NCBI RefSeq assembly: GCF_000372885.1 | Contig: NZ_KB889967.1 | Coordinates: 2,555,430-2,619,429, forward strand | Direction: 5' to 3' | Length of the DNA: 64,000 bases | From: Methyloversatilis thermotolerans | Lineage (GTDB): Bacteria; Pseudomonadota; Gammaproteobacteria; Burkholderiales; Rhodocyclaceae | Shown: positions 15,996 through 26,065 of the stretch, piece by piece | Layout: every line of letters begins with the position of its first letter | How positions within the stretch are numbered: the first letter of the stretch is position 1 | Notes under the pieces: generated by a model | Told to the model about the DNA's origin: nothing | Databases searched by the model: none | Seen by the model: the letters and a program-made list of their open reading frames with translations, nothing else | Translations under genes and position numbers: made by a program

Positions 15996-16655
15996 ATGAA
16001 ATCACTGATTGCCGCCGCCGCTCTGGCGGCCTGTAGCCTGCCGCTGTCGGCGGCCACGCAGACCATGGTGTTCACCGAGTACACCTTGAGCTACGACGAT
16101 TCCAGCGAACTGGGCTCGCTCGCCTTCAACTCGGTCGGTGCGGAAGGCGCATTGGGCTTCGGCTGGGAACTTCCGGTCTCGCTCGTCGCCGTCGAGGACA
16201 GCGTGAGTTTCACGCTGCCCAGCTTCACTCTTACCGCCAATGCCGGTTACTCGCTGGGAGGCGTGCTGAGCGGCTTCATCGGCAACCTGTCGTTCTCCGA
16301 ATACCAGTCGGGCAGCACAAGCGCTTCGGTGAGCGGTCTGCTGTCCATCGACGGCGGTCCCGCCTACTCGCTGAGCGGCGAACTCGACCGCTTCGAACAG
16401 GTGAACACCTCGTTCGGCCGGGCCGGCTATTTCGCGGCGCAGGACTTCACCGACCTGTATGGCGTGTCGTCCATCACCGTGTCGGAGCTGACCCTGACGC
16501 TGAACGCCAGCGAGCAGGCCACGATTTTCAGTACCGGTCAGGGCCGGCTGGAAGTCGGCTTCTTCGCGATCCCGGTGCCCGAGCCGGAAACCTACGCGCT
16601 GCTGCTGGCCGGCCTGGGCCTGGTCGGACTGGCCGCGCGTCGCCGTCTGCACTGA
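15996..16655 (+). CDS. PEP-CTERM sorting domain protein
   Basis: A 219-residue exported protein. The signal peptide runs to about LPLSAAT (residue 19). The body is rich in Ser, Gly and aromatic residues in alternating patterns suggestive of beta strands. The last 26 residues are VPEPETYALLLAG followed by a helix and RRRLH. The ATG at 15996 is chosen because it gives a proper signal peptide and follows GAGGA. The best sigma-54 promoter in the window lies immediately upstream and a strong terminator follows, so it is monocistronic. Confidence 0.92.
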   Translation: MKSLIAAAALAACSLPLSAATQTMVFTEYTLSYDDSSELGSLAFNSVGAEGALGFGWELPVSLVAVEDSVSFTLPSFTLTANAGYSLGGVLSGFIGNLSFSEYQSGSTSASVSGLLSIDGGPAYSLSGELDRFEQVNTSFGRAGYFAAQDFTDLYGVSSITVSELTLTLNASEQATIFSTGQGRLEVGFFAIPVPEPETYALLLAGLGLVGLAARRRLH

Positions 16656-16676
16656 CAGGCTCGACACCCGCAGACG

Positions 16677-16705
16677 AATGCCGGCGCCTCGCCGGCATTT
16701 TTCGT
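16677..16705 (+). terminator. Rho-independent terminator
   Basis: Stem AATGCCGGCG / CGCCGGCATT with a CT-rich loop, then a T tract. It follows the PEP-CTERM gene and also sits at the end of the convergent RNase gene. Confidence 0.85.
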
Positions 16706-16716
16706 TGCGCGGCCGG

Positions 16717-18732
16717 TCAGTCCGCCTCGCCGCTCTCCGGCGCGGCCGGCGTCACCTCGGGCAGCGGCGCATCCGCTGCAGGCTGATCGGGCGGCAGTTC
16801 GGCTTCGGCGATTTCCTCTGCCAGTTCATCCTCGGATACCGCGACCTGTCCTTCCAGCGGCGCCAGGTCACCGACCCAGCGGGCGCGCGCATCGTTGTCG
16901 AGCAGGCGGATGTGATCCACCTCGACTTCGACGCGCGCGCGCGGGTCGCGCGCCGGCAGGCTGGGGCAGCGCAGCACCAGCGGGATGTGTTCGAGGCGCA
17001 CCAGTGATTCGCGCAGCACGAGGGCGGGCAGCGGCGAATCGTCGCCGGCGTCCGCGCGCTGACGCAGCCAGCGCAGGCACCAGTAGCGCTCCATCGAGCG
17101 CTGGAAATCGGCATAGGCGGCATACACCACCTCGAAATCGCGGAGCGCCGACAGCAGTGCCTCCGACTTCGGCGGGAAAACCGGCGGCTCGCCGCGCAGC
17201 AGCGTGATCATCTGCCACTGGTTCACCAGATCGACATAGCGGCGCAGCGGCGAGGTCGACCAGGCATAGCAGTCCACCCCCAGGCCTTCGTGTGGCGCCG
17301 CCACCGTGGTCATGCGCACCTTGCCGGCGCCCTGCGCGCGATACAGCGCGGGAATGCCGGCGTCGCGCAATGCGGCGCCCCAGGTGTTGTTGGCGACGAT
17401 CATCAGTTCGGCCACCAGCTTGTCGAGCGGGCTGCCGCGGGCACGGCGCTGGATGTCGACGTAACCGTCGCCGTCCGCGGTGTGCCGTTCCCAATCGACA
17501 TAGAAGTTGAAATCCATCTGCCCGCTGTTCGCGGAGGGCTTGCCGCGCCCGGCTTCCAGCACTTCCGCCAGCCGCCACAGCAGCAGCAGTTCGTCCCGCC
17601 ACGGAAAATCGGGCAGCGCGTCGGACATCAGCGTGTCCTCGTTGAACAGCGGCTCGATCTGCTGGTGGCGCAGGTTGGCGGCAACGCGCACCCGTTCGAT
17701 GCGGCTTTCCTTCGCGGTCACCCGCAGATCGGTTTCCACGTCGAGGTAGAGCGACAGGGCCGGGCAGTCGCGCCCCTCGGCCAGCGTGTAGGCGTCGACC
17801 GCTTCGTCCGGCAGCATGGTGATCTTGCGGCCGGGGAAGTAGACGGTGGACAGCCGGCTGCGCGCGATGTCGGCCAGTGGCGTACCGGGCTGTATCGCCA
17901 GTGACGGCGCCGCGATGTGGATGCCGACGCGCCAGCCGCCGCCGTCTTTCGGCTGCACCGAGAATGCGTCGTCGATTTCGGTGGTGGTGGCATCGTCGAT
18001 CGAGAAGGCATGCACGCCGGCGTCCGGCAGTTCGCCGACGGCAGGCACTTCGTGCGTCGGGAAGTCGGTGCCGCGCGGGAAGTACTCGAACAGGAAGCGG
18101 CCCAGGTGATAGTCGTGGCTGGAGGCGAACGCGCCGGCGCGCGCCATCAGTTCCACGACCGACAGTCCGGCCGCGCCCGCCGCCGCCTCGACCGCCTTGG
18201 TTTCGAGCCGGTTGCGATCGGGCTTGTACAGGATCTGCGCGGCACACGCGGCGATCTCCGGCGGCGTGCGGCCGGCCTGCAGTTCGCTGCTCCAGCCATC
18301 GATCTGTTCCTGCTGCAGCCGCTTCTTTTCCAGCCCGGCCAGTGCGGCCTTCAGGATGTCCGGCGGGGCCTTGCGGAAACGGCCGCGTCCCTTGCGATGG
18401 AAATACACCGGCGCCGCGTGCAGGCACAGCAGCACGGCGGTGGACTGCACCGCATCGGGCGTGCCACCGTGATATTCGCGCGCCAGTTCCTCGAAGCCGA
18501 ATTCGTCGTCGCCGCTGACTTCCCACAGGAAGGGCGCATCGAGTTCGGCCGACTGGGTTTCGGCCGCGGACAGCAGGGCCGACGGCTCGGGGCTGGCGAA
18601 ACGCAGCAGCACATGGGCCGCCTTCACCTTGGAGCGCTTGCCGCTGGGCAGTTCGACCTGCAGCGAGGACACGCTGTCGGTCATCACGGAGCCGGCGCGG
18701 AAATGGCCGTCCTCTTCGAAAAGCACGTTCAT
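16717..18732 (-). CDS. RNase II/RNase R family exoribonuclease
   Basis: A 671-residue protein with the RNB catalytic domain in its middle (~residues 225-530). FSIDDATTTEIDDAFSV carries the metal-binding Asp residues, and STSPLRRYVDLVNQWQ is the conserved RNB C-terminal motif. The N-terminal ~200 residues would hold cold-shock/OB-like RNA-binding segments but are divergent. The acidic Ala/Glu/Pro tail is low-complexity. It probably degrades RNA 3' to 5'. It is divergent from mgtE. Assignment to rnb versus rnr is left open because domain edges are unclear. Confidence 0.88.
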   Translation of the reverse strand: MNVLFEEDGHFRAGSVMTDSVSSLQVELPSGKRSKVKAAHVLLRFASPEPSALLSAAETQSAELDAPFLWEVSGDDEFGFEELAREYHGGTPDAVQSTAVLLCLHAAPVYFHRKGRGRFRKAPPDILKAALAGLEKKRLQQEQIDGWSSELQAGRTPPEIAACAAQILYKPDRNRLETKAVEAAAGAAGLSVVELMARAGAFASSHDYHLGRFLFEYFPRGTDFPTHEVPAVGELPDAGVHAFSIDDATTTEIDDAFSVQPKDGGGWRVGIHIAAPSLAIQPGTPLADIARSRLSTVYFPGRKITMLPDEAVDAYTLAEGRDCPALSLYLDVETDLRVTAKESRIERVRVAANLRHQQIEPLFNEDTLMSDALPDFPWRDELLLLWRLAEVLEAGRGKPSANSGQMDFNFYVDWERHTADGDGYVDIQRRARGSPLDKLVAELMIVANNTWGAALRDAGIPALYRAQGAGKVRMTTVAAPHEGLGVDCYAWSTSPLRRYVDLVNQWQMITLLRGEPPVFPPKSEALLSALRDFEVVYAAYADFQRSMERYWCLRWLRQRADAGDDSPLPALVLRESLVRLEHIPLVLRCPSLPARDPRARVEVEVDHIRLLDNDARARWVGDLAPLEGQVAVSEDELAEEIAEAELPPDQPAADAPLPEVTPAAPESGEAD

Positions 18733-18895
18733 GAAACAGGGCGCGGGGTGTTCGGCCCGTGATTATCGTTGAAACCGAGCGGCCACTGTCGCATCGCGAC
18801 AAAAAGCGCGGATTCGCGTGCGTGTTCCGCGCCGGATCGACACATGCGCCCGCTACAATCGCCTGCCAGCCCGCCGCCCGGCAGGCCCGACACGG

Positions 18896-20347
18896 ATGCT
18901 GCACGTGGCCGACGCCGACGAAATCCTGCACCACGACGCGATGCAACAGCGCCTGCAAGAGGTGAGGACGCTGCTCGACCGGCAGAAACGCGTGGAAAGC
19001 CTGGTGCATCGGCAGGAGATGCCGCGCCACGAACTGGTCGAGACGCTGGTCGCGAAGCAGCATCACACCGAGCTGTCCAAGAAGCTCGATGCGATGCATC
19101 CGGCCGACATCGCCTATGTGCTGGAGGCGCTGCCGCCGGACGATCGCCTGCTGGTGTGGGACCTGGTGCGCGCCGACCGCGACGGCGAAATCCTGCTCGA
19201 AGTGTCGGATGCGGTGCGCGAATCGCTGATCGAGGCGATGGAGCCGAAGGAGCTGGTGGCCGCGGTCGAACAGCTCGACGCGGACGAGCTGGCCGACCTC
19301 GCGCCCGACCTGCCGTCCGAGGTGATGCAGGACGTATTCAGCGCGCTCGATCACGAGGAGCGCGAACAGCTCCGCGCGGCGATGTCCTACCCGGAGGATT
19401 CGGTCGGCGCGCTGATGGATTTCGACATGGTGACCGTCCGCGAGGACGTGACGCTGGAGGTGGTACTGCGCTATCTGCGCCGCTTCGAGGAACTGCCGGA
19501 CCACACCGACCAGATCTTCGTGGTCGACCGCGAGGACAAGCTGCGCGGCGCGCTGTCGCTCAACACGCTGCTGGTGAACGATGTCGACGTCGAGGTGGTG
19601 AGCGTGATGCACGACCACCCGCTGGTGCTGCGCGCCACCGACAGCGCGGAATCGGCCGCGCAGGCCTTCGAGCGCTACGACCTAGTGTCGGCGCCGGTGC
19701 TCGATCACCACGACCAGCTCATCGGCCGGCTCACCGTCAACGAGGTGATGGACTTCATCCGCGAACAGTCGGAAGAGGAACTGCTGGCCCAGGCCGGTCT
19801 GCGCGAGGAAGAGGACATCTTCGCGCCCATCATCGATTCGGTGAAGAACCGCTGGGCCTGGCTGGCGATCAATCTGGTGACCGCCTTCTTCGCCTCGCGC
19901 GTGATCGGCGCCTTCGAGGGATCGATAGAGAAACTGGTGGCGCTCGCCGCGCTGATGCCCATCGTCGCCGGCATAGGCGGCAATTCGGGCAACCAGACCA
20001 TCACCATGATCGTGCGCGCCATCGCGCTCGGACAGATACAGCCCGATGCGGCGCGCCGGCTCTATCGCAAGGAACTGGGCGTATCGCTGATCAACGGACT
20101 GGCCTGGGGTGGCCTGCTCGGCTTGATTTCCTGGTGGCTGTACGATTCCTGGGCACTGGGCATGGTGATGACGGCGGCGATGACGCTGAACCTTCTGCTG
20201 GCGGCCTTTGTCGGTGTATCGGTGCCGATGCTGATGGCGCGCTACGGACGCGACCCCGCGGTGGGTTCGTCGGTGCTCATCACCGCGGTGACCGATTCCG
20301 GGGGCTTCTTCATCTTCCTCGGTCTGGCCACTCTTTTCCTGCTGTAG
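18896..20347 (+). CDS. mgtE: Magnesium transporter MgtE
   Basis: A 483-residue Mg2+ channel. The N-domain of helical repeats (~1-140) is followed by a CBS pair (~145-265, with YDLVSAPVLDHHDQLIGRLT) and a C-terminal channel domain of five helices containing MPIVAGIGGNSGNQT and ITAVTDSGGFFIFLG, all diagnostic. The ATG at 18896 follows CACGG and a TACAAT -10-like box at 18854. CBS/N-domains gate the channel by cytosolic Mg2+ in characterised homologues. Confidence 0.96.
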   Translation: MLHVADADEILHHDAMQQRLQEVRTLLDRQKRVESLVHRQEMPRHELVETLVAKQHHTELSKKLDAMHPADIAYVLEALPPDDRLLVWDLVRADRDGEILLEVSDAVRESLIEAMEPKELVAAVEQLDADELADLAPDLPSEVMQDVFSALDHEEREQLRAAMSYPEDSVGALMDFDMVTVREDVTLEVVLRYLRRFEELPDHTDQIFVVDREDKLRGALSLNTLLVNDVDVEVVSVMHDHPLVLRATDSAESAAQAFERYDLVSAPVLDHHDQLIGRLTVNEVMDFIREQSEEELLAQAGLREEEDIFAPIIDSVKNRWAWLAINLVTAFFASRVIGAFEGSIEKLVALAALMPIVAGIGGNSGNQTITMIVRAIALGQIQPDAARRLYRKELGVSLINGLAWGGLLGLISWWLYDSWALGMVMTAAMTLNLLLAAFVGVSVPMLMARYGRDPAVGSSVLITAVTDSGGFFIFLGLATLFLL

Positions 20348-20379
20348 AACAAGCGATCTGCGCAACGCGGAGGACCGTC

Positions 20380-20904
20380 GTGCAACCCAGACTTTTCGCG
20401 ATGAGTGTGGCACTCATGCTGGCCGGCGCCTGTACCGAAGCGGCCGACCGCATGGTGAGCGTGCCCTGTGCCGAGGCGGGCTCGCTGGAATTTCCGGCGC
20501 CGGACGACTGGTCGGTCGATATCCGCCGGCACGACATGCGCATGCCGCCCACGGTCACCGTCACCGCGCCCGATGGTCAGGCGCAGTGGATCATCACCCC
20601 GGTCTGGAAGGCGGCCGATCGCAACCCCCCGTCCACGCCCGCGGAAATCCGCACCCGCGTGCAGCGCACCGCGGAAACGGTCGGCGCCGGCGCGGCACCG
20701 CTGCGCGAACTTCCCGGCGGTCTGTATTTCGACGGCGCGAGCGGCATCACGCCCGAGCCCTTCACCCGCCTGCGCCAGGGCGTGTTCAGGGTGGGGGAAC
20801 TGACGGTGAGCTTCACCGCCATGAGTTCGGACGCGCACGCGGCCGATCAGGATGCGCTGGTCAGCCGCCTCGGCAACGCCGCACACCACCCCGCCCGGCC
20901 CTGA
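20380..20904 (+). CDS. Small exported protein of unknown function
   Basis: A 174-residue protein starting at GTG with GGAGG 8 bp upstream. The N-terminal ~22 residues are hydrophobic (VALMLAGACTEA), a signal peptide; the AGAC cysteine is a poor lipobox. The mature part contains short strand-like blocks with conserved-looking Pro and Trp and no domain I recognise. It follows mgtE by 32 bp, so it may be co-transcribed, but nothing else ties it to magnesium. Confidence 0.6.
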   Translation: MQPRLFAMSVALMLAGACTEAADRMVSVPCAEAGSLEFPAPDDWSVDIRRHDMRMPPTVTVTAPDGQAQWIITPVWKAADRNPPSTPAEIRTRVQRTAETVGAGAAPLRELPGGLYFDGASGITPEPFTRLRQGVFRVGELTVSFTAMSSDAHAADQDALVSRLGNAAHHPARP

Positions 20905-20919
20905 CCCGCAGGGCGGACA

Positions 20920-21738
20920 TCACGCCGCCGTCCACAGCTTCCAGAGCATGCGCACGGCCAGCACCACCAGAAGCAGCGAGAACGTACGCTTGAGCGTGGA
21001 TACCGGCAGGCGGTGCGCGGCCCGGGCGCCCATCGGCGTCGTGATGAGGCTGGTCGCGACGATGGCCAGCAGCGCCGGCAGGTGCACATAGCCGACCGAA
21101 TGCGGAGGCAGGCCACCGGCCAGCACGCCGTTCCAGATGTAGCCCGCCGTGCCGCCGACCGCGATCGGCAGGCCCAGGGCGGCCGAGGTCGCGATGGCAT
21201 GCCTCATGTCGCGATTGCACCAGGTCAGGAAAGGCACCGTCATGGCGCCGCCGCCGACCGCCACCAGCGCCGACACCATGCCGATGCCGCCACCGGCTGC
21301 GATCAGACCGGCCGGCCCCGGGAGCTGGCGCGAAGGCTTGGGTTTGATGCCCACCAGCATATTGATGGCGACGTAGAAAACGAAGGCGGCGAAGAACAGC
21401 GACAGCGTCTGCACAGAAACCAGGCGCGCGACCCAGGTGCCGAGCGCCGTGCCCAGCAGCACACCCACCGTCATCAGCCGAACGACATGCCAGTCGATCG
21501 CGCCATGCGCGTGATGCGTGCGCAGACTGATGGCGGCCGACGCGACGATGGCGGCCATCGCTGTACCGAGGGCCATGTGCAGGATGTGGTCCGGCGACAC
21601 ATGGATGTTTTCGAACAGCATGACCAGCACCGGTACCAGCAAGGTACCCCCGCCTATGCCCAGCATGCCGGCGAACACACCCGCCACGGCACCCAGCGCC
21701 GCGCAGGCGAGCACGAATTCAAGCGATGGAAAGAACAT
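20920..21738 (-). CDS. TauE/SafE family sulfite exporter-like permease
   Basis: A 272-residue membrane protein with about eight helices in two repeats. GAVAGVFAGMLGIGGGTLLVP and GMVSALVAVGGGAMTVPFL are the duplicated glycine-rich motifs of the TSUP family. Members move sulfite, sulfoacetate or other organic sulfur anions; the substrate is unknown here. The ATG at 21738 fits the first helix. The reading frame remains open far upstream, but that part is not protein-like. Confidence 0.88.
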   Translation of the reverse strand: MFFPSLEFVLACAALGAVAGVFAGMLGIGGGTLLVPVLVMLFENIHVSPDHILHMALGTAMAAIVASAAISLRTHHAHGAIDWHVVRLMTVGVLLGTALGTWVARLVSVQTLSLFFAAFVFYVAINMLVGIKPKPSRQLPGPAGLIAAGGGIGMVSALVAVGGGAMTVPFLTWCNRDMRHAIATSAALGLPIAVGGTAGYIWNGVLAGGLPPHSVGYVHLPALLAIVATSLITTPMGARAAHRLPVSTLKRTFSLLLVVLAVRMLWKLWTAA

Positions 21739-21929
21739 GCGATGCAGTTCGTAAAACCGCAATGGGACCACAGGAGAAGCGCACGCGGCAAAACGGGCGT
21801 CGCAAAAAACACACGGCGGCTGCGTGCATGAGCCAGCGCAGCCGAAGGCGATGCGACAGACCCGCCGGAATGGCCGCGCGTCGGTGCGCCGATCCGATGG
21901 CAGGATTGACGCAGGCTGGCCGTCAGGCA

Positions 21930-21949
21930 AAATGAGAACCGTTCTCGAT
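21930..21949. promoter_or_regulatory. Fur box upstream of fecI
   Basis: AAATGAGAACCGTTCTCGAT contains the palindrome GAGAAC-C-GTTCTC and resembles betaproteobacterial Fur sites (AATGAGAATnATTCTCATT). It lies 60-80 bp before the sigma factor gene and would repress the island under iron sufficiency. Confidence 0.7.
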
Positions 21950-22007
21950 GGCTGATCCGCTTTCATGAGGCGGCAGCCTGTGCCCCACGCCCGTCCAGGA
22001 GTCACCC

Positions 22008-22499
22008 GTGTCAGCCGTCCCCCCCGTTGCGGCGCTTTACGCAGACCATCACGCATGGCTCCAGGGCTGGCTGCGCCGCAAGGTCAGATGTCCGGATCAC
22101 GCCGCCGACCTCATGCACGATACCTTCATCAAGGTCATGCTCAACTGCACCGAACTGCAGATCCGGGAACCCCGAGCCTATCTGGCGACAATTGCCGACC
22201 GGCTGACCATGGACTTCTTCCGTCGGCAGAGGATCGAGCGCAGCTATCTCGACGCGCTCGCCACATTGCCGCAGACGCACTGGCCCTCGGCGGAGGAATC
22301 GGTCCTGTTCAGGGAAGCGCTGATCGAACTGGACCGCCTGCTTGAGGGACTGGGCCCGCAGATCAAGCAGGCCTTCCTGCTGGCCCAGTTCGACACGCTC
22401 AGCTATGCGGACATCGCCGCCCGACTGGGCATTTCGGTGCGCTCGGTCAACAACTACGTGGCGAAGGCGATGCTGCATTGCTGTCTGGCACTTGCATGA
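22008..22499 (+). CDS. fecI: FecI-type ECF sigma factor
   Basis: A 163-residue sigma-70 family regulator of iron uptake. Region 2 is residues ~8-75 (LMHDTFIKVMLN, YLATIADRLTMDFFRR) and region 4 is ~105-155 (LGPQIKQAFLLAQFDTLSYA, LGISVRSVNNYVAKAM). GTG start. The fecR start overlaps the stop (ATGA). In the family, FecR relays the signal from a loaded TonB receptor and FecI then transcribes the receptor gene. A Fur box precedes it. Confidence 0.9.
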   Translation: MSAVPPVAALYADHHAWLQGWLRRKVRCPDHAADLMHDTFIKVMLNCTELQIREPRAYLATIADRLTMDFFRRQRIERSYLDALATLPQTHWPSAEESVLFREALIELDRLLEGLGPQIKQAFLLAQFDTLSYADIAARLGISVRSVNNYVAKAMLHCCLALA

Positions 22500-23458
22500 C
22501 GCCGCCAGCCGATCCGCTCGCGCAGGCCATACATGAGGCGGCGGACTGGTACGCGCGACTGCGCGGCCAGACGGTCACGCCGACGCTCGAACATGCCTGG
22601 CGGACATGGCTTGCGAACAGCGAATTCAACCAGCAAGCCTGGCAGAAGGTGGAGACGGTCTGTGGCCGTTTCGAACGCGTCCCCGGCCGACTGGGACTGC
22701 CGACGCTCACACGCCGCGAAACGCGCCGCGCGGTAGTGCGCAGCCTGATCCTGTGCGCGCTGCTGGGTGGCGGTGGCACGGTGGCGTACCGGAACGCTCC
22801 GTGGCGCGAGTGGACGAGCGATCTGCGCACCTCGACCGGCGAACGGCGCAACATGCAGCTTGCCGACGGATCGCAACTTATCCTGAACGCGCGCACTGCA
22901 CTGAACGTGCAGTTCGATGCCGCCCACCGCACGCTGCATCTGCTGGCCGGCGAAATCCTGGTCACCACGCATGCCGACAGTCATTCGCCGGCACGGCCTT
23001 TCCGCGTGCGCACTGAACAGGGCTGGATACGCGCGCTGGGCACGCGCTTCATGGTGCGCAGCGAGGACGGGCGCACTACCGTATCCGTGCTGGAAAAGGC
23101 GGTCGATGCGTCGCCACACGGACTGCCCGATCTGCACCAGCGCGTTGAGGCGGGGCAGCGCTTCAGCTTCGCGCACGACAGCAGCGACGGCGTGGACACC
23201 ATCCGCCCGGGCAGCGATGCCTGGGCGGACGGCCGCCTGGTGGTGGTCGACCGCCCGCTGTCGGAGGTGCTGGCCGAACTGTCCCGTTACCGCAGCGGCC
23301 ATGTCGCCTGTTCACCGGATGTCGCCAGCCTGAGGGTTTCCGGTGCGTTCCCGCTCGACGACAGCGACGAAGCGCTGGCCGCGCTGGCGGACAGCTTTCT
23401 ACTGCGGATCGAGTACCGCACACGATACTGGGTGCGCGTCCTGCCGCGCGCCGGCTGA
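22496..23458 (+). CDS. fecR: FecR anti-sigma / signal transducer
   Basis: A 320-residue inner-membrane protein. Residues 1-80 form the cytoplasmic DUF4880-type domain (WYARLRGQTVTPTLEHAWRT, NQQAWQKVE). A single membrane segment is near 85-100 (LILCALLGGGGTVAY). The periplasmic FecR domain follows (LADGSQLILNARTAL) with a C-terminal STN-like region. It overlaps fecI by 4 bp and precedes the receptor, the standard cell-surface signalling arrangement. Confidence 0.9.
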   Translation: MTPPADPLAQAIHEAADWYARLRGQTVTPTLEHAWRTWLANSEFNQQAWQKVETVCGRFERVPGRLGLPTLTRRETRRAVVRSLILCALLGGGGTVAYRNAPWREWTSDLRTSTGERRNMQLADGSQLILNARTALNVQFDAAHRTLHLLAGEILVTTHADSHSPARPFRVRTEQGWIRALGTRFMVRSEDGRTTVSVLEKAVDASPHGLPDLHQRVEAGQRFSFAHDSSDGVDTIRPGSDAWADGRLVVVDRPLSEVLAELSRYRSGHVACSPDVASLRVSGAFPLDDSDEALAALADSFLLRIEYRTRYWVRVLPRAG

Positions 23459-23561
23459 GATCGGACGCCGCCGCAGAAATTTTTCCCCGTGCGTGCACTT
23501 TCGCGCGCGCTCGTTCGTCTTCCTCGTGATGACCCTCCAACCCATCACCGAGCAAGACACC

Positions 23562-25997
23562 ATGACCACCCCTGCATTCAAGCGCCGGCCGTTGGCGGCG
23601 GCTGTCCACGCACTGCTGATCTGCACCGCCGCGCTCGCCCTGCCCGCATCCGCCGCCGACAGCCCGTCCACCGACAGCCGCGGTGCGAACGGCCGCAGTT
23701 ACGACATTCCGGCCGGGCCGCTCGCCGAAGTCCTGAGCCGTTTCGCCGGCATGGCCGGTGTGACCCTGGCGTTCGATGCACGGCAACTGGACGGACTGCG
23801 CAGCGAGGGCCTGCGCGGACACTACGCCACCGAGGACGGCTTCCAGCGCGTGCTGGCCGGCTCCGGCTATACGGTGCAAGCAAGCGGCGACCGGCGCTAC
23901 AGCCTGCGCAAGCTGCCCGCGCCGCCTCCCGGCCTTGCGCCATCCGAGGCGGAACTGGCGCCGGTACGGGTGGTCGGTCGCGAAGATCGCGACGCCCCCA
24001 TGCACACCTATGCAGGAGGTCAGGTCGCCATCGGTGGACGTGTCGGCCTGCTCGGCAACACGCATTTCCTCGATACGCCATTCAGTCAGACCAGCTACAC
24101 CACTGAACTGATCGAGGATCAACAGGCACGCAGTCTGTCCGACCTGCTCGCGAACGAACCCGCAGTGCGTCAGTCCAGCGCACGCTCGAACATCAACGAG
24201 GACTTCTCGATACGCGGCTTCACCGTCGCCAGCGGCGATGTCGCGCTGAACGGCATGTACGGGCTGATGCCTTACTACCGGGTACCGGTCGAAATCGCCG
24301 AGCGCGTGGAGGTGCTCAAAGGGCCCTCCTCGCTGCTCAACGGCATGCCGCCGAGCGGCAATGTCGGCGGTGCGATCAACATTCTTCCCAAGCGTGCTGC
24401 CGATGCGCCACTTACCCGCGTCACCGCCAGCTATCTGTCCGATTCCATCCTCGGCATGCACGCCGATGTCGGCCGGCGCTTCGGCGAAAACAGGGAATTC
24501 GGGGTACGCGTGAACACGGTGTATCGCGAGGGCGATACGACCACCGACCGCCAGGACCAGACCGACCAGGTCTATTCCATCGCACTGGATTACCGCGGCG
24601 AGCGACTGCTCGCATCACTGGATCTCATGCACCAGCATCAGTACATCGACGGCGCGGTACGCCAGTTCATCGCGGCGTCGACACTGAGCGCATTGCCCAA
24701 GGCACCGGATGCCAGTCTGTCCTACCCCGGCTTCGGCTATTCGAAGACTCAGGACAGGATGGCGGTCGCACGCGCGCAGTACGAACTGAGCGATGACATC
24801 ACCCTGTATGGCGGCATGGGCACACGCCGGCACCGGATGAATGCCCTGACCGGCAATCCGACGCTGCTCGACACGGAGGGCAACTTCTCGTCGTCGCCCG
24901 CGTGGCAAATCCTCGAGGTGGTGAATGACACCTACGAAGCGGGCGCCGACCTGCGATTCGCGACCGGACCGGTGACGCACAAGATGGCGGCGAACATATC
25001 GCGCGTGGTTCAGAACAGCCGCATCGACTTCGACACCTTCTGGGCCGCCCGCTCCTCCAATCTCTATGACCCGGTGTATTCCGCGACACCGGCTACCGAC
25101 GGTTCCAGCATCCACCTGAACCGCTACAACGATGCCACGCTCACCAGTTATGCGCTGGCCGATACGCTCGGCTTCTTCGATGAGGCACTGAAGATCACTG
25201 CGGGCGCGCGCCATCAGAATGTCGAAAGCCAGGCCTACAACTTTGCCAACGGACAGCCTTCGGGCGACAAGTACGACGAATCGCGCGTGACACCGGTGCT
25301 GGGTGTCGTGGTGCAGCCGCGGCGCGGCCTGTCCTTCTACGGCAACTACATCGAAGGTCTGTCGCAGGGCACGGTCGCACCGCTGACCGGCGTATCCAAT
25401 CCGGGTCAGGTCCTTCCGCCCTTCCGCACCAAGCAGATCGAAATCGGTACCAAGATGGACTGGGGCCGCATCGCCACCACGTTGAGCGTGTTCCAGATCG
25501 AACGACCGAGCGCCTTTGCCGCGGGCGGACGCTATGGCGTGAATGGCGAGCAGCGCAACCGGGGCATCGAACTCACGGTGTTCGGTGAACTGGTGCGCAA
25601 CCTGCGGCTGCTGGGCGGCATCACGCTGATGCAGGGCCGGCTCACCCGGACCGAGAACGGCAGTCTCGATGGTCGCGACGCGATCGCGGTGCCGGATGTG
25701 CAAGCCAATATCGGTGTGGACTGGGACAACGTCATGGCGCCGGGCGTCGGCCTGAACGCGCGCCTGATCCATACCGGAAAGCAGTACGCCGATCAGGCCA
25801 ATACGCTGGACATCCCGTCGTGGACGCGGCTCGACGTCGGTGCCCGCTACCGCACGAAGTACGACGACAAGCCGCTCACGCTGCGCGCCAATATCGAGAA
25901 CCTGTTTGACCGGAACTACTGGGCTTCTTCGAACGAGGGCTATCTCTACCTCGGCGCACCGCGCACGCTGCTCATCTCGGCAACGATGGACTTCTGA
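23562..25997 (+). CDS. TonB-dependent siderophore receptor with STN signalling domain
   Basis: An 811-residue outer-membrane receptor. Signal peptide to about LPASAAD (residue 29). The STN domain (~40-100, SYDIPAGPLAEVLSRFAGMA) would contact FecR. The plug domain (~165-275) includes NEDFSIRGF and RVEVLKGPSSLLNGMPPSG. The barrel ends in the canonical terminal Phe (SATMDF). The features match FecA/FpvA-type siderophore receptors, but the ligand cannot be read. An in-frame ATG at 23529 is an alternative start. Confidence 0.93.
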   Translation: MTTPAFKRRPLAAAVHALLICTAALALPASAADSPSTDSRGANGRSYDIPAGPLAEVLSRFAGMAGVTLAFDARQLDGLRSEGLRGHYATEDGFQRVLAGSGYTVQASGDRRYSLRKLPAPPPGLAPSEAELAPVRVVGREDRDAPMHTYAGGQVAIGGRVGLLGNTHFLDTPFSQTSYTTELIEDQQARSLSDLLANEPAVRQSSARSNINEDFSIRGFTVASGDVALNGMYGLMPYYRVPVEIAERVEVLKGPSSLLNGMPPSGNVGGAINILPKRAADAPLTRVTASYLSDSILGMHADVGRRFGENREFGVRVNTVYREGDTTTDRQDQTDQVYSIALDYRGERLLASLDLMHQHQYIDGAVRQFIAASTLSALPKAPDASLSYPGFGYSKTQDRMAVARAQYELSDDITLYGGMGTRRHRMNALTGNPTLLDTEGNFSSSPAWQILEVVNDTYEAGADLRFATGPVTHKMAANISRVVQNSRIDFDTFWAARSSNLYDPVYSATPATDGSSIHLNRYNDATLTSYALADTLGFFDEALKITAGARHQNVESQAYNFANGQPSGDKYDESRVTPVLGVVVQPRRGLSFYGNYIEGLSQGTVAPLTGVSNPGQVLPPFRTKQIEIGTKMDWGRIATTLSVFQIERPSAFAAGGRYGVNGEQRNRGIELTVFGELVRNLRLLGGITLMQGRLTRTENGSLDGRDAIAVPDVQANIGVDWDNVMAPGVGLNARLIHTGKQYADQANTLDIPSWTRLDVGARYRTKYDDKPLTLRANIENLFDRNYWASSNEGYLYLGAPRTLLISATMDF

Positions 25998-26065
25998 GCC
26001 GGAACCGCCTGCTCCCCGCACGCCGGGTCAGACCGGCGTGCATCCACTGCACTCGCGCAACTGCC

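Noticed and set aside
20380-20904. Lipoprotein assignment from the AGAC cysteine
   Set aside because: The residue at -3 is Ala rather than Leu/Val/Ile, so the lipobox is weak; an ordinary signal peptide is as likely.
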